NCBI RefSeq assembly: GCF_001010415.1
Contig: NZ_JPLE01000034.1
Location: forward strand, 17,451 to 81,450
Direction of reading: 5' to 3'
Length of the DNA stretch: 64,000 nucleotides
From: Xanthomonas pisi DSM 18956
GTDB taxonomy: Bacteria; Pseudomonadota; Gammaproteobacteria; Xanthomonadales; Xanthomonadaceae
In this document: piece after piece, positions 46,573 to 56,440 of the stretch
Layout of the letters: every line of letters begins with the position of its first letter
How positions within the stretch are numbered: the stretch's first letter is position 1
Notes under the pieces: generated by a model
The model's database searches: none
The model's input: only the letters and a program-made list of their open reading frames with translations
Told to the model about the DNA's origin: nothing
Made by a program: the position numbers and the translations under genes

Positions 46573-47763
46573 ATGTATTCACGTCCACTCATCCGTCTAG
46601 CCGCTCCTTTGGCTCTGACCTTGCTGTTTCCCTTCGCTGTCGGATTCGACTGGCCCGCCTCGGTGCGCTGGGCAATCCTGGCGACCATGACCCTTAGTTG
46701 GTTGGTTTTCGCTGCCTGGGTGACGTATTCCCAGTTCCGGCGCAACCCGGACCAGACCCGCATCCTGCGCGAGCAGGACCAGCTGCTCAACGAACTGCGT
46801 ACGTTCGTCAGCAACGAAGTCGACGGTTCGCGCTCGGAAGTCGAGCGTGCCCGCGAACTGATCCGCCAGGCCGTGTCCGGTCTTGGTGGCAGCTTCGAAG
46901 CGATGAACCGCAAGTCGCGCCAGCAGAGCCAGGCACTGGCCCGCATCGTCGACCGCGCAGGCGACGATGGCAGTGCCGGCGTCGACGTCGCCCGCTTCGC
47001 CCAGCACGCCAGCTCCCGCATGGAGCAATTGGTGGAAGCGCTGGAACAGGTGAGCGGCCAGAGCACCAACACCGTCCATCACATCGATGAGATGGCCCAG
47101 CACCTGGATGGCATCTTCGCGTTGCTGGAAGACGTCAAGTCGATCGCCGACCAGACCAACCTGCTGGCGTTGAACGCCGCCATCGAAGCAGCACGTGCCG
47201 GTGAAGCCGGTCGCGGCTTCGCGGTGGTCGCCGACGAGGTGCGCAACCTGTCCGAGCGTTCCACCACCTTCAACGAACAGATCCGCAAGCTGGCCCACAG
47301 CTCCAAGGAATCGATCGCCAAGGTGCGTGAAACGGTCTCGCAGCTGGCCTCGCGTCATATGGACCGCTCCCGCGAGGCGCGCCATGAATCGGCCGCCATG
47401 CTGGAGAACGTCGCTCAGATCAACGCCTCGTTGGGCGATGGCATGCGCGAAATCTCCGAGTGCGCTCGGTCCATCGACGGCAGCGTGGCCGAAGCGGTGC
47501 GTGCCCTGCAGTTCGAAGACATTGCCACGCAGACCTTGAGCGGGATCCACACCCACCTCGATCGCCTCACCGCGATCAACCGCGAGGCGGTGGCGCTGCA
47601 GGAGCTGCTGCATCGCAATGGCGGTGTGTACGACAGCGACCTGGTTGCGTCGCTGGCCAAGGTGTCCAGCCGTCTGCGCGACATGCGTGTGGAGTGGGAA
47701 CGCCCGCCGCACAAGCCGGTCGCACAGCAGGGCATGGGTGCCGGTACGGTCGAGTTGTTCTGA
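46573..47763 (+). CDS. Methyl-accepting chemotaxis protein
   Basis: Receptor of 396 residues. Two hydrophobic segments at about residues 9-24 and 33-52 enclose a very short periplasmic loop, so it probably senses through the membrane or cytoplasm rather than by a large ligand domain. The signalling hairpin tip [38 protein letters not shown] is complete. The C-terminal part has [14 protein letters not shown], also seen in some receptors without a CheR tether. The start at 46573 follows the sigma-28 promoter. Confidence 0.9.
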   Translation: MYSRPLIRLAAPLALTLLFPFAVGFDWPASVRWAILATMTLSWLVFAAWVTYSQFRRNPDQTRILREQDQLLNELRTFVSNEVDGSRSEVERARELIRQAVSGLGGSFEAMNRKSRQQSQALARIVDRAGDDGSAGVDVARFAQHASSRMEQLVEALEQVSGQSTNTVHHIDEMAQHLDGIFALLEDVKSIADQTNLLALNAAIEAARAGEAGRGFAVVADEVRNLSERSTTFNEQIRKLAHSSKESIAKVRETVSQLASRHMDRSREARHESAAMLENVAQINASLGDGMREISECARSIDGSVAEAVRALQFEDIATQTLSGIHTHLDRLTAINREAVALQELLHRNGGVYDSDLVASLAKVSSRLRDMRVEWERPPHKPVAQQGMGAGTVELF

Positions 47764-47849
47764 GACCGATGTCCCCCCGCAGCTTCTGATCCCGACATTC
47801 CCCGGCCTTCCGGGGATTTGTCGTTCCGTAACGACCCGGTGTTCCGCTC

Positions 47850-48137
47850 ATGACGCTTCTTGCCCCCACCACCGATGCCGACCCCACTGCCGCACTGCAG
47901 GCAGCAGCCTTGGCCACCGCCCATGCCCAGCGCATCGCGCAAAGCGAAGCGGCCAGGCCGGTGCTGCGGCGGATACGGTTGCCGGCCGCACTGGAACGGC
48001 TGGAACTGGCCGCACGCGAGGAAGTCAGGGCGCTGATCAACCCGCGCCGCGATTGCAGCGAAGACGACCTGCTGTTTGCGACCGTGGCGTGGGACCTCGG
48101 CCTGGACGGCGCAGCCGTCGGCGCGTCGGCACGCTGA
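47850..48137 (+). CDS. Hypothetical protein, 95 residues
   Basis: Alanine- and leucine-rich, apparently helical soluble protein (AALQAAALATAHAQRIAQSEAARPVLRRIRLPAALERLELAAREEVRALINPRRDCSEDDLLFATVAWDLG). I recognise no family. The codon pattern looks coding, but no good ribosome-binding site is visible. Its 3' end lies about 20 bp before a GC-rich poly-C region that may be faulty sequence, so the true C-terminus could differ. Confidence 0.55.
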   Translation: MTLLAPTTDADPTAALQAAALATAHAQRIAQSEAARPVLRRIRLPAALERLELAAREEVRALINPRRDCSEDDLLFATVAWDLGLDGAAVGASAR

Positions 48138-48149
48138 CTCCGTCAACGG

Positions 48150-48300
48150 CGGGGCGCGCCCCCGCCGGCGCCCCCCCCGGTGTTTTAACTGCCCCGTCTC
48201 CGGGTCTCCCCCCCCCCCCCCCCCCCCCCCACCCCCCCCGCGGCGGGCCCCCCGCCGGTTGTTTGAACTGCCCGATCTCAGGTTCCCCCGCCAGTCACTC
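48150..48300. repeat. Poly-C tract within a diverged ~80-bp duplication
   Basis: A run of 23 C (48208-48230), one A and eight more C. The flanks are related: GTGTTTTAACTGCCCCGTCTC (from ~48180) and TTGTTTGAACTGCCCGATCTC (from ~48259), each followed by C-rich sequence. Such a homopolymer in a region of this GC content may be a slippage hot spot or a sequencing or assembly fault. Confidence 0.7.
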
Positions 48301-48916
48301 CGCCCGCACGACACCCTGGTCCTCGTGCCCAACGCGCGCAAGATCCTTCACGGCGCAGCATGTCTGCTTCCGAATCAAGACAGCAGGCGATGGCGCTGTC
48401 GGCCAGCGCCTTGCAGCGGGCGATACGTAACGGAATCAGTACAACTGGTGCGGCACGCATCTATGACTGACGAGACTTCGCTAGGCCACCGACGGTCGGT
48501 TATGGCCTGCTCGCCTCACGAGTGCGATGGTGACGCATGCCGGCTGTCAAAGCGCCGGCATTTGCGTGATGCCCTGCCCCATCGTTTCCATATCAGCTTG
48601 CCCAGGATCTGGTCCGGAAGCACCCGCCACGGCACGCTCGCGATAAGGATCATGCACCGGCGCGCGCAAGTGGCTGCAGTGCTGACGGAGCCTGACTCTG
48701 GCAGCGTCGTGCCGAAGGAGGCGAGCCTGGCGAACAGGTATGCACTACGTGCCCGTCGTACGCCCTCGTGAGATAAATACCAGGGCGCGTACGGTATCCG
48801 CTTGTCAACACTCCCGACGCCCTTGCCGGCTCCATCTGCCCTTTGCAGGCAGATGAAGTTCTCTTCGACCCAGTCACCGGCGTGAGACGCGGTGCAATTC
48901 CAGGCATCGATTTACC
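48301..48916. other. Intergenic region without a supported gene
   Basis: Six hundred bases between the poly-C region and the lipoprotein gene. Frames across it are rich in Arg, Cys and His and lack ribosome-binding sites. No repeat or RNA was recognised. Confidence 0.4.
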
Positions 48917-49360
48917 GTGAAGAATTTCGGCCTTGCGCTGTCGTTGATGCTTTGCCTGGTCGCTTGCGAATCGCGATGTATTGTCTCTTCGATCCAGGCT
49001 GAACTGACGGAGACGGGGCAAGTCGATTTGGCACAGATCGCGCCCGGAGGATGGGATCGGGTGTGCATCCTTGGCCCTTATTCCACCGACGAAGAAGCCG
49101 CCCTATTGGTGGGAGCACCCTGGTCGTTGCGCGGCAACTCATCAGCATGGGAGAGCGACGGCGTGTCCGCCCTGCTTTTGGTCCGTGGTCAAACCGTTCT
49201 GTCGTCAGTCGACGTGTCTCGTGCACACGCCGACTTTTCCGGCCAATCCGACAAGTGTTTCCCGCGCGAAAAGGCTCGGTTCGTTCGCTTGCCGGGCAGC
49301 AAGGAACTGGTCCCGGCGGCTGGTCTACCAGCACTTCCGCGATCCAGGACGAACCATTGA
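48917..49360 (+). CDS. Hypothetical lipoprotein
   Basis: Protein of 147 residues starting at a GTG. The signal peptide MKNFGLALSLMLCLVAC ends in a lipobox-like LVAC, so the mature protein would be lipid-anchored. The remainder (VCILGPYSTDEEAALLVGAPWSLRGNSSAW, LLLVRGQTVLSS) is a small periplasmic-looking domain I do not recognise. The last ~20 residues change composition, which may point to a frameshift near the end. No neighbours suggest a role. Confidence 0.65.
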   Translation: MKNFGLALSLMLCLVACESRCIVSSIQAELTETGQVDLAQIAPGGWDRVCILGPYSTDEEAALLVGAPWSLRGNSSAWESDGVSALLLVRGQTVLSSVDVSRAHADFSGQSDKCFPREKARFVRLPGSKELVPAAGLPALPRSRTNH

Positions 49361-49544
49361 GAGTGCCGTCATCGAGTCTTGAACAGCACTTGGCATTCTT
49401 CTGAATTTCAACGTCCGCCCGCTTGCCGATTCGGGCCACTCGGTAACTGCGGCAGCCGGATCCCAGACCATTCGATCTGCATGTTGTGCGGCAGGCTGAG
49501 TCCATCATTGATGCGATACCAGGCCGACAATGGCACGACCCGCC

Positions 49545-52331
49545 TCAGTTGGCGATCACCAAGCGTGCACCCAGGCGCATGCCGGCCTCGGCCTCGCGCA
49601 GCCACTGCGCCATGTCGCGCGGCGACAACGGGCGCGAGTAGAAATAGCCCTGGATCTCGTCGCAGCCCTGCTGACGCAGCAAGGCATCTTCCTGCACGGT
49701 CTCCACGCCTTCGGCGACGACCTGCATGCCCAACGCATGGCCAAGATGCACGATGGCCTGGGTGACCTCGGCGGTGTTGGCATCGTCGAGCATGCCTTGC
49801 ACGAAGCTGCGGTCGATCTTCAGGCGCTGCACCGGGAAGCGGTTGAGGTAATGCAGGTTCGAAAAGCCGGTGCCGAAGTCGTCCACCGCCAGCAGCACGC
49901 CGTTCTGCTCGAACAATTCGAAGCAACGGCGCAGCGAATCCGAATCGCGAATCAGGGCAGATTCGGTCAATTCCAGCTCCAGCCGCGATGGCGGCCAGCT
50001 GTTGTCGCGGCAGATTTCCAGCACGCGCTCGGCAAAGCCGCGTTCGCGCAACTGCACGGCCGAGACGTTGACGGCGATGCGGCTGAAATTGAGTCCGGCG
50101 CGATCCCAGACCACCGCCTGGCGGCAGGCTTCGCCGATCACCCACTCGCCCAGACGCACGATTTCGCCGCACTCTTCGGCGATCGGGATGAATTCGACCG
50201 GGCTGCAGGGACCATGGCCAGGACGATTCCAGCGCATCAGCGCCTCGATCGCCGGCGACGCATCGCCCACGGTATTGACCAGCGGCTGGTAGACCAGCGT
50301 GAACTCTTCGCGCTCGAGCGCGCCCTGCAGCGCATGCTCGAGTTCCAGCCGGCGCTGCGCACGCAGCAGCACGTCCTGGCTGTAGTAATGGAAGGTATTG
50401 CGACCGGATTCCTTGGCCGCGTACATCGCCGCATCGGCGGCGCGCAGCAGGCTGTCGAAGTCCGACAGGCCCTCTCCCTGCAGCGCAATGCCGATGCTGG
50501 CGCCGAGCTTGAGGGTGACGTGGTCCTTGCGTAGCGGCTCGCCCAGCGCGCTGATCAACTTGCGCGCGACGTGGCCGGCGTCCTCCGGCTCGGAGAGATC
50601 GCGCAGCAGTACGATGAATTCGTCGTCGCTGAAGCGGCCGAACAGATCGCTGTTGCGCAGATGCTGATGCAGGCGCGCCGAAGCGAGCTTGAGCAGATTG
50701 TCGCCGGTGGCATGGCCGAACGAGTCGTTGATGCTCTTGAAACCGTCCAGATCGATCAGCAGCATGGCCAGCACCTGGCCGCGCTCGTGGGCTTCGCGAA
50801 TGGCGTTTTCTGCCTGCTCGCGCAGCAGGAAGCGGTTCGGCAGTCCGGTCAGGCGGTCGTAGTGCGCCAGCAGCTCGATGCGTTCGTTGGCTTCGCGCTC
50901 GCGGGTGACATCGCGGAACAAGGCAACGAATCGTGGCGGCAGGCCTTCACGACGGTCCAGTTCGATCAGCACCTGCACCCAGATGCGCTGACCGGAGTTG
51001 CGGTAGAAGCACAGTTCCAGCTGCTCGGGCAGACCGCCATCGGAAATGCGCAGCAGCGCCGCTTCGAAGGCGTCGCGCGAATCCTGGGTGTACAGCGCCA
51101 GCGCCTGCTCCAGGGTGATGTTTTCCTTGCGCAGGCCGTGGATGCGGTAGCACTCCTCGGTCCACTGCATGCGGCGGGTATCGACCTCGATTTCGCAGCC
51201 GCCGATCTTGCCCAACGCGGACACGCGATTGAGCAACTCGGTACGCCAGCGGATCAGCGCATCGGTCTGCCGCTGCTCGGTGACGTTCTGCAGCTGGCCC
51301 AGCACACGCACCATACTGCCGTCGCCATCGAACACCGGTTGCGCCCAGACCCGCAGATGATGCGGATTTGCGCCGAGCAGGCCGTTGACCTCCAGCTCGA
51401 AATGCACCGGCAGGCCTTCGTGCTTGATCTTGCGCCAGGCACCGCGCAGCTGCGCGACCGAGGGCCGGGCGAGCAGGCGCAGCAGATCGCGAATCCCGCT
51501 CAGACGCAGTTGGGTCATGCCGAGCTGCTGCAGGAAATCCTGCGAGATCCACAGCTGGTCTTTCAGCGAATCCCAGCTCCAGCTGCCCATGCTGGCGATG
51601 CGCTGGGCCTCTTCGAGCTGGGCCTGCTGCTCGCGCAGCTGCTGCTCGAGTAATTTGTGGTGATGCACGTCGGTATGGGTGCCGACCATGCGCAGCGGGC
51701 GGCCATCTGCGGTACGCGAGACCACGCGGCCGCGATCGAGGATCCAGCGCCATTGGCCGTCGTGCTGGCGCAGCCGGAACTCGGCGACGTAGGTATCGGT
51801 ACGCCCGTCCAGATGCGCCTGGACGGCGGCGCTGACCTGCGCGTGGTCGTCGGGATGGATCAGCCCGGACAAGGCGGTGAGATTGTTCGGCAGGGGCTGC
51901 TCGGAGTAACCGAGCATGCGGGTCCAGCGTTCGGAGCGGTAGACCACGTCGGCCGGGATATCCCAGTCCCACAACCCGTGGTCGGCGCTGTCCAGGCCCA
52001 TTTCCCAGCGACTGGTGCCATCGGCGCCCACCGGCTCGGGAATGCTCAGGGTGAAGGCCATGATCTGGCCATGCTCGTCGCAGACCGCGCGCAGCCAGCC
52101 TTCCAGCCGTCCGCCACCGGTTCCCGGCAATACGCAGGCCGCCATGCCACCGCTTTCGGCCACCTGGACGCGGCTGCTCTCCAGCACTTCGGCATACGCA
52201 CCAAGGGTTGCCGGCAGCCCCAGGGACTGCGCAACGCGATTGGCCGCCAGGGGCTGGCCATGCGCATCCAACAACACCACCGCTGAGGTCAGCGGGTGCT
52301 GCAGCATGCTTGCAATGACGCCTGAGTCCAC
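49545..52331 (-). CDS. Multi-PAS GGDEF-EAL cyclic-di-GMP protein
   Basis: Cytoplasmic protein of 928 residues without membrane segments. Several PAS-like sensor domains fill residues ~1-490 (one at ~105-225 with WDWDIPADVVYRSERWTRMLGY; others at ~245-350 and ~370-480). The GGDEF domain (~495-655) reads SDDEF, so cyclase activity is doubtful. The EAL domain (~665-920) looks complete: IEALMRW, NVSAVQL, LELTESAL, VDDFGTGFSNLHYL, LKIDRSFV, VAEGVET, IQGYFYSRPL. It is probably a phosphodiesterase. The start is GTG at 52331 with GGAG about 10 nt upstream. It is divergent from ravS across 119 bp. Confidence 0.9.
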   Translation of the reverse strand: MDSGVIASMLQHPLTSAVVLLDAHGQPLAANRVAQSLGLPATLGAYAEVLESSRVQVAESGGMAACVLPGTGGGRLEGWLRAVCDEHGQIMAFTLSIPEPVGADGTSRWEMGLDSADHGLWDWDIPADVVYRSERWTRMLGYSEQPLPNNLTALSGLIHPDDHAQVSAAVQAHLDGRTDTYVAEFRLRQHDGQWRWILDRGRVVSRTADGRPLRMVGTHTDVHHHKLLEQQLREQQAQLEEAQRIASMGSWSWDSLKDQLWISQDFLQQLGMTQLRLSGIRDLLRLLARPSVAQLRGAWRKIKHEGLPVHFELEVNGLLGANPHHLRVWAQPVFDGDGSMVRVLGQLQNVTEQRQTDALIRWRTELLNRVSALGKIGGCEIEVDTRRMQWTEECYRIHGLRKENITLEQALALYTQDSRDAFEAALLRISDGGLPEQLELCFYRNSGQRIWVQVLIELDRREGLPPRFVALFRDVTREREANERIELLAHYDRLTGLPNRFLLREQAENAIREAHERGQVLAMLLIDLDGFKSINDSFGHATGDNLLKLASARLHQHLRNSDLFGRFSDDEFIVLLRDLSEPEDAGHVARKLISALGEPLRKDHVTLKLGASIGIALQGEGLSDFDSLLRAADAAMYAAKESGRNTFHYYSQDVLLRAQRRLELEHALQGALEREEFTLVYQPLVNTVGDASPAIEALMRWNRPGHGPCSPVEFIPIAEECGEIVRLGEWVIGEACRQAVVWDRAGLNFSRIAVNVSAVQLRERGFAERVLEICRDNSWPPSRLELELTESALIRDSDSLRRCFELFEQNGVLLAVDDFGTGFSNLHYLNRFPVQRLKIDRSFVQGMLDDANTAEVTQAIVHLGHALGMQVVAEGVETVQEDALLRQQGCDEIQGYFYSRPLSPRDMAQWLREAEAGMRLGARLVIAN

Positions 52332-52450
52332 TCTGGAACACTCCGAAGGATCGACCCCTGCCTCGGGGTCGCAATGGATAACGGCCGCCCGGCGGATTAG
52401 TTGAGGCGGGCGTTTCGGGCGCGACCGAACCGGGATCAGTTACGGCTAAG

Positions 52451-54583
52451 ATGTCCGCATCGCCAGCTCCAGAGGTCGTCCGCGGACCCATGCACCAACC
52501 TGTCGCAGCGCCCGCGTTCTCGTCGCCTCCGGTTTCCCGACTTCGCCTGGCCGAACGCCTGCAGCAAGGCCTGTGGACGCTGACCGGGCTGTACCTGCTG
52601 ATCGGCGTGGTGTGGCTGCTGCTGGGCAACCGATTGCTCCACCTGGCTGGCGCGGCGGTACCGGAGCGCTGGTCCGACGCCAGCTTCCTGCTGGTGTCGA
52701 GCGTCGTGATCCACCTGGTGCTGCGGCGCTTCATGCGCTTGATCGTGGAAGAGCATGCGCAATTGGCCCAGTCCGAGGCCTTGCTGCAGGCCAAGTTCCT
52801 GGCCCTGCCCAGCCCGGCCTTCATTTACGACCTGGCCACCATGCGCATCCTCGACGCCAATCCGGCGGCGCTGGAATTCTTCGGTTGGGAGCGCGACGAA
52901 TTCCTGCAGCAGACGCTGCAGGCGATCTGGCCCAACGCCGATGGTGCGCGGCTGGAAGACATCATTGCGCAGATCCGCGGCAAGGGCGATACCACCTGCG
53001 TGTTGAACGAAGATCTGCTGACCCGCGGCGGGCTGCGGCATGTCGAGGTGCGCAGCAATCAGCTGCATCTGGCCAGCGGCCCTGCCCGCCTGGTGGTGAC
53101 GGTGGACCGCAGCGAAGAGCGCCAGGCGCAGCATCTGCGCGACGAAGCGCTGGAGCGCCTGGAAGAGGCGCAAGGCATCGCGCGGTTGGGCTCATGGCAA
53201 CTGGATCGCGCCACCGGCCTCGGCCGTTATTCGTCGGCGGTCTATCGCATCCTGGGGCGCAGCGTGCCGATGCATCGCCGCGAACATCGGCTGGAAGAGC
53301 TGCTGACAGCGTCCGACACCGCCACCCAGACGCGCATCGAACGCATGATCGAAGACATGTGCACCGGGGGAGAAGTGCAGATCGATGTGCTGCTGCCGCT
53401 CACCGGCGGCGATTCGCAGCCGCGCACCGTGCATCTGCGCGCGGAGAGCGTGACCCTGCCCAGCGGCGCGCGGCATGTGCACGGCACCTTGCAGGATGTC
53501 AGCGAACGCGAACAGTCGCGGCGTCTGCTGCGCGAACGCGAAGAACAATTCCGCGAACTGGTGCGGGTGCTGCCGGACGGCGTGCTGATCCTCGCCGACG
53601 AACACGTGATGTACGCCAATGCCGCCGGCTCGATCCAGTTCGGCTTCCAGGGCGAAACCATTCTGGGCGAGCCTCTGCAGACACTGGTCGGCGATTCCGA
53701 CCTGTCGGTGGTGCGCGAGTATCTGCGCGCCGGCAGCGATCGCAATGAGCCGGTGTCCAGTGCGCGGGCGATGCGCCGTCGCGATGGCAGCACGTTCTAT
53801 GCGGGCTTGTCGGCCGGCGATATCCGCTATGGCGGGCGCAGCTGCAAGCTGCTGGTGGTGCGCGACCTGAGCGAGCCCGAGCGCATCCGCGACGCGCTGG
53901 CCGAGAGCAATGCCGAGCTGCAGGCCATGGCCAAGCGCCTGTTCTCGCTGCAGGAAGACGAACGCCGCGCGATCTCGCGCGATCTGCACGACGATATCGG
54001 CCAGGCGATCACGGCGATGAAGCTGTCCGCGCATGCCGCGCTGGACGAACCGGATCCTGACGCGCGCCGCGAAGACCTGCTGGAAGTGGTGTCGCTGGCC
54101 GACAGCACCGTGACCAAGCTGCGCAACCTGTCGATGCTGCTGCGTCCGCCGCAACTCGACGCGCTGGGGCTGGAAGCGGCATTGCGCTGGCAGGCGTCGA
54201 TGCTGTTCCGCGCCTCGCAGGTGCGGCTGGAACTGGACATCCAGGCGCTCGACGTCCGCCCGGGCAACGAGATCGAGCAGGCCTGCTTCCGGATTGCGCA
54301 GGAAAGCCTGACCAACGCCTTGCGGCATGCATGCGCAGGCGAAGTGCGCATGAGCCTGCAGTCGATCGACAGCGAGAGTTTCCGCCTGGAAGTCAGCGAC
54401 GACGGCGATGGCTTCGAGCCGGAAGGCCCGCGCGGACTGGGGCTGATCGTGATGCGTGAGCGCGCGCAAACCGTCGGCGGCGTGCTCGCGATAGACTCTG
54501 CACCCGGAGCAGGCACGCGCGTGACGTTGCGCCTGCCCTATCACCCGGCCGGCGAGTCCGTCCACGAAGATGGTGGACGTTGA
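52451..54583 (+). CDS. ravS: PAS-containing sensor histidine kinase (RavS/PdeK-like)
   Basis: Kinase of 710 residues. Two hydrophobic segments near residues 40-62 and 72-88 anchor it. PAS-type domains follow (~115-220, ~235-355, ~360-480). The kinase is of the HisKA_3/NarX type: phosphoacceptor His in RRAISRDLHDDIGQAI, then CFRIAQESLTNALRHA (N box) and DDGDGF, GLGLIVMRERA. Gene order with a GGDEF-EAL-receiver protein 3 bp downstream matches RavS-RavR of X. campestris, reported to link low oxygen to cyclic-di-GMP and virulence. The name is by that context. Confidence 0.86.
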   Translation: MSASPAPEVVRGPMHQPVAAPAFSSPPVSRLRLAERLQQGLWTLTGLYLLIGVVWLLLGNRLLHLAGAAVPERWSDASFLLVSSVVIHLVLRRFMRLIVEEHAQLAQSEALLQAKFLALPSPAFIYDLATMRILDANPAALEFFGWERDEFLQQTLQAIWPNADGARLEDIIAQIRGKGDTTCVLNEDLLTRGGLRHVEVRSNQLHLASGPARLVVTVDRSEERQAQHLRDEALERLEEAQGIARLGSWQLDRATGLGRYSSAVYRILGRSVPMHRREHRLEELLTASDTATQTRIERMIEDMCTGGEVQIDVLLPLTGGDSQPRTVHLRAESVTLPSGARHVHGTLQDVSEREQSRRLLREREEQFRELVRVLPDGVLILADEHVMYANAAGSIQFGFQGETILGEPLQTLVGDSDLSVVREYLRAGSDRNEPVSSARAMRRRDGSTFYAGLSAGDIRYGGRSCKLLVVRDLSEPERIRDALAESNAELQAMAKRLFSLQEDERRAISRDLHDDIGQAITAMKLSAHAALDEPDPDARREDLLEVVSLADSTVTKLRNLSMLLRPPQLDALGLEAALRWQASMLFRASQVRLELDIQALDVRPGNEIEQACFRIAQESLTNALRHACAGEVRMSLQSIDSESFRLEVSDDGDGFEPEGPRGLGLIVMRERAQTVGGVLAIDSAPGAGTRVTLRLPYHPAGESVHEDGGR

Positions 54584-54586
54584 GTC

Positions 54587-56308
54587 ATGTGGAGCCCCGT
54601 AATCCCGCCCGGATTGGAAATCGTCAAACCGACACGCCTGGGCGCAGGCAATCCCGAATTGCTGCACCTGGTCGACGCGGCCGCCTCCGGCGGCCAGCCG
54701 TTGATGATCTTCCATGTCGATATCGACCACTTTGCCTCGATCAACGAGAACATGAGTGGCGAGGTCGGCGATCAGGCGCTGACGCTGGCCGCGCGCCGAT
54801 TGCAGGAATTTCTGGGCACGCGCGGCAAGCTGTGGCGGCACGGCAGCGACGAGATGATCATCGTGGCGGTGCGCCGCGACGACACCCCGTTGCCGGAGGA
54901 TTTTGCCGAAGAGATTCGCCAGCAGCTGGAATTGCCGCTGTCGGTGCTGCCGTACACGTTGTTCATGACCGGCAAGGTCGGCATCAGCCTGTGTCCGGAA
55001 CACTCGACCTCGCTCTCGATCCTGCTCGACTACGCCGAGGAAGCCAGCTACCAGGCCGCGCGCGAAGGCGGCAACACGGTGCGCCTGTACACGCGCAATT
55101 CCGCGACCAACGCGCATAGCGAAAGCATCATTGCGCGGCAGATCGTCGATGCGATCCCGCATGGCGAGCTGCGCCTGCGCTACCAACCGCTGGTCAGCGC
55201 GCGCGACGGGCGCATCGTCGGCATGGAAGCGCTGCTGCGTTGGCAATCGCCCACCCTGGGCATGCTGGTGCCGGAGCGCTTCATGCGCACCGCCGAGCGC
55301 CTGGGCGTGATCGTGCAGATCGGCGAATGGGTACTGCAGAACGCAGTGCGCCAGGCGCGGCTGTGGCGCGACCAGGGCTTCGACGATTTCAGCATCGCGG
55401 TCAATGTCTCCACGCTGCAGTTGTTGCGGCCGGGCTTCTTCAACGAAGTGATGGCGATGCTGCAGACCGCCGGCGTGCCGGCGCAGTTCGTGACGCTGGA
55501 GATCAACGAAAGCGCGTTGACCAACAACGTCAACTTCGTCCACGAGACGATGGCCAACCTGCGCAACGAGGGCATCAGCCTGAGCCTGGACAACTTCGGC
55601 ACCGGCGATTCCAGCCTGAGCGCGTTGGTCCGCTATCCGGTCGACCGCCTGAAGATCGACCGCAGCTTCATCAAGAGCGCGCCGGCCGGCAGCCGCGAGG
55701 CGGCGATCGCGCGCGCCATCATCGCGATGGGCCATCAGCTGGGCATGACGGTCATTGCCAATGGCGTGGAATCGCAGGCGCAGCTGGGCTTCTTGCGACG
55801 CAACGATTGCGACATCTTCCAGGGCTATCTGTTCGGCGAACCGATGTCGGCCGAGTCCGCCGGCATGGCCTTGCGTCGGCGTTATCTGCGCCCGGAATCG
55901 TTCGCCGAAAGCCGCCCCGACCGCACGCTGCTGCTGCTGGACGACGAAGAAAACGTGCTGCGCTCGCTGGTGCGCCTGTTCCGCCGCGACGGCTACCGCA
56001 TCCTGGCCGCCGGCAACGTGCGCGATGCCTTCGACCTGCTGGCCACCAACGACGTGCAGGTGATCCTGTCGGACCAGCGCATGAGCGATATGAGCGGCAC
56101 CGAGTTCCTGGGCCGGGTCAAGATGCTCTACCCCGACACCGTGCGCCTGGTGCTGTCGGGCTACACCGATCTGGCCACGGTGACCGAGGCGATCAACCGC
56201 GGCGCCATCTACCGCTTCCTGACCAAGCCCTGGAACGACGACGAACTGCGCGAGCACATTCGCCAGGCCTTCCGCACCCATGACGAGCTGCGCAACGGCC
56301 GGGAATAG
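54587..56308 (+). CDS. ravR: GGDEF-EAL-receiver response regulator (RavR/PdeR-like)
   Basis: Protein of 573 residues: degenerate GGDEF (~30-175; motif GSDEM), EAL (~185-435) and a C-terminal receiver (~445-565; LLLLDDEENVLRSL, phosphoacceptor Asp in VILSDQRMSDMSG, Lys in LTKPWND). The EAL motif (MEALLRW), the Asn of NVSTLQL, the Glu of LEINESAL, LKIDRSF and FQGYLFG are kept. However, the DDFG position reads DNFG and the AEGVE position reads ANGVE, both at residues that bind metal in well-studied enzymes. It is co-transcribed with the kinase and should receive its phosphate. Confidence 0.88.
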   Translation: MWSPVIPPGLEIVKPTRLGAGNPELLHLVDAAASGGQPLMIFHVDIDHFASINENMSGEVGDQALTLAARRLQEFLGTRGKLWRHGSDEMIIVAVRRDDTPLPEDFAEEIRQQLELPLSVLPYTLFMTGKVGISLCPEHSTSLSILLDYAEEASYQAAREGGNTVRLYTRNSATNAHSESIIARQIVDAIPHGELRLRYQPLVSARDGRIVGMEALLRWQSPTLGMLVPERFMRTAERLGVIVQIGEWVLQNAVRQARLWRDQGFDDFSIAVNVSTLQLLRPGFFNEVMAMLQTAGVPAQFVTLEINESALTNNVNFVHETMANLRNEGISLSLDNFGTGDSSLSALVRYPVDRLKIDRSFIKSAPAGSREAAIARAIIAMGHQLGMTVIANGVESQAQLGFLRRNDCDIFQGYLFGEPMSAESAGMALRRRYLRPESFAESRPDRTLLLLDDEENVLRSLVRLFRRDGYRILAAGNVRDAFDLLATNDVQVILSDQRMSDMSGTEFLGRVKMLYPDTVRLVLSGYTDLATVTEAINRGAIYRFLTKPWNDDELREHIRQAFRTHDELRNGRE

Positions 56309-56428
56309 GGATTGGGGATTCGGGATTGGTTGGAAGCGGGCGCTGCGCCGTTGTGTCAGATGGCTCATTGACGATCAACAACAGCAAGGGCCGCTTTTGC
56401 CAATCCCCAATCCCGAACAACCACTCCC
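56308..56428. repeat. Inverted GGGATT-heptad pair between convergent ravR and ravA
   Basis: GGGATTGGGGATTCGGGATT at 56309-56328 directly follows the ravR stop. CCAATCCCCAATCCCGAA at ~56400-56418 is its inverted partner, 70 bp further on and just before the ravA stop. The pair can form a stem shared by the two converging transcripts. Confidence 0.75.
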
Positions 56429-56440
56429 GGCGCGTCAGCG

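Noticed and set aside
53192..56368. Open frame of over 1000 codons on the minus strand
   Set aside because: It is antisense to ravS and ravR, is rich in His, Arg and Ala, and has no domain. Long antisense frames are normal in DNA of this GC content.
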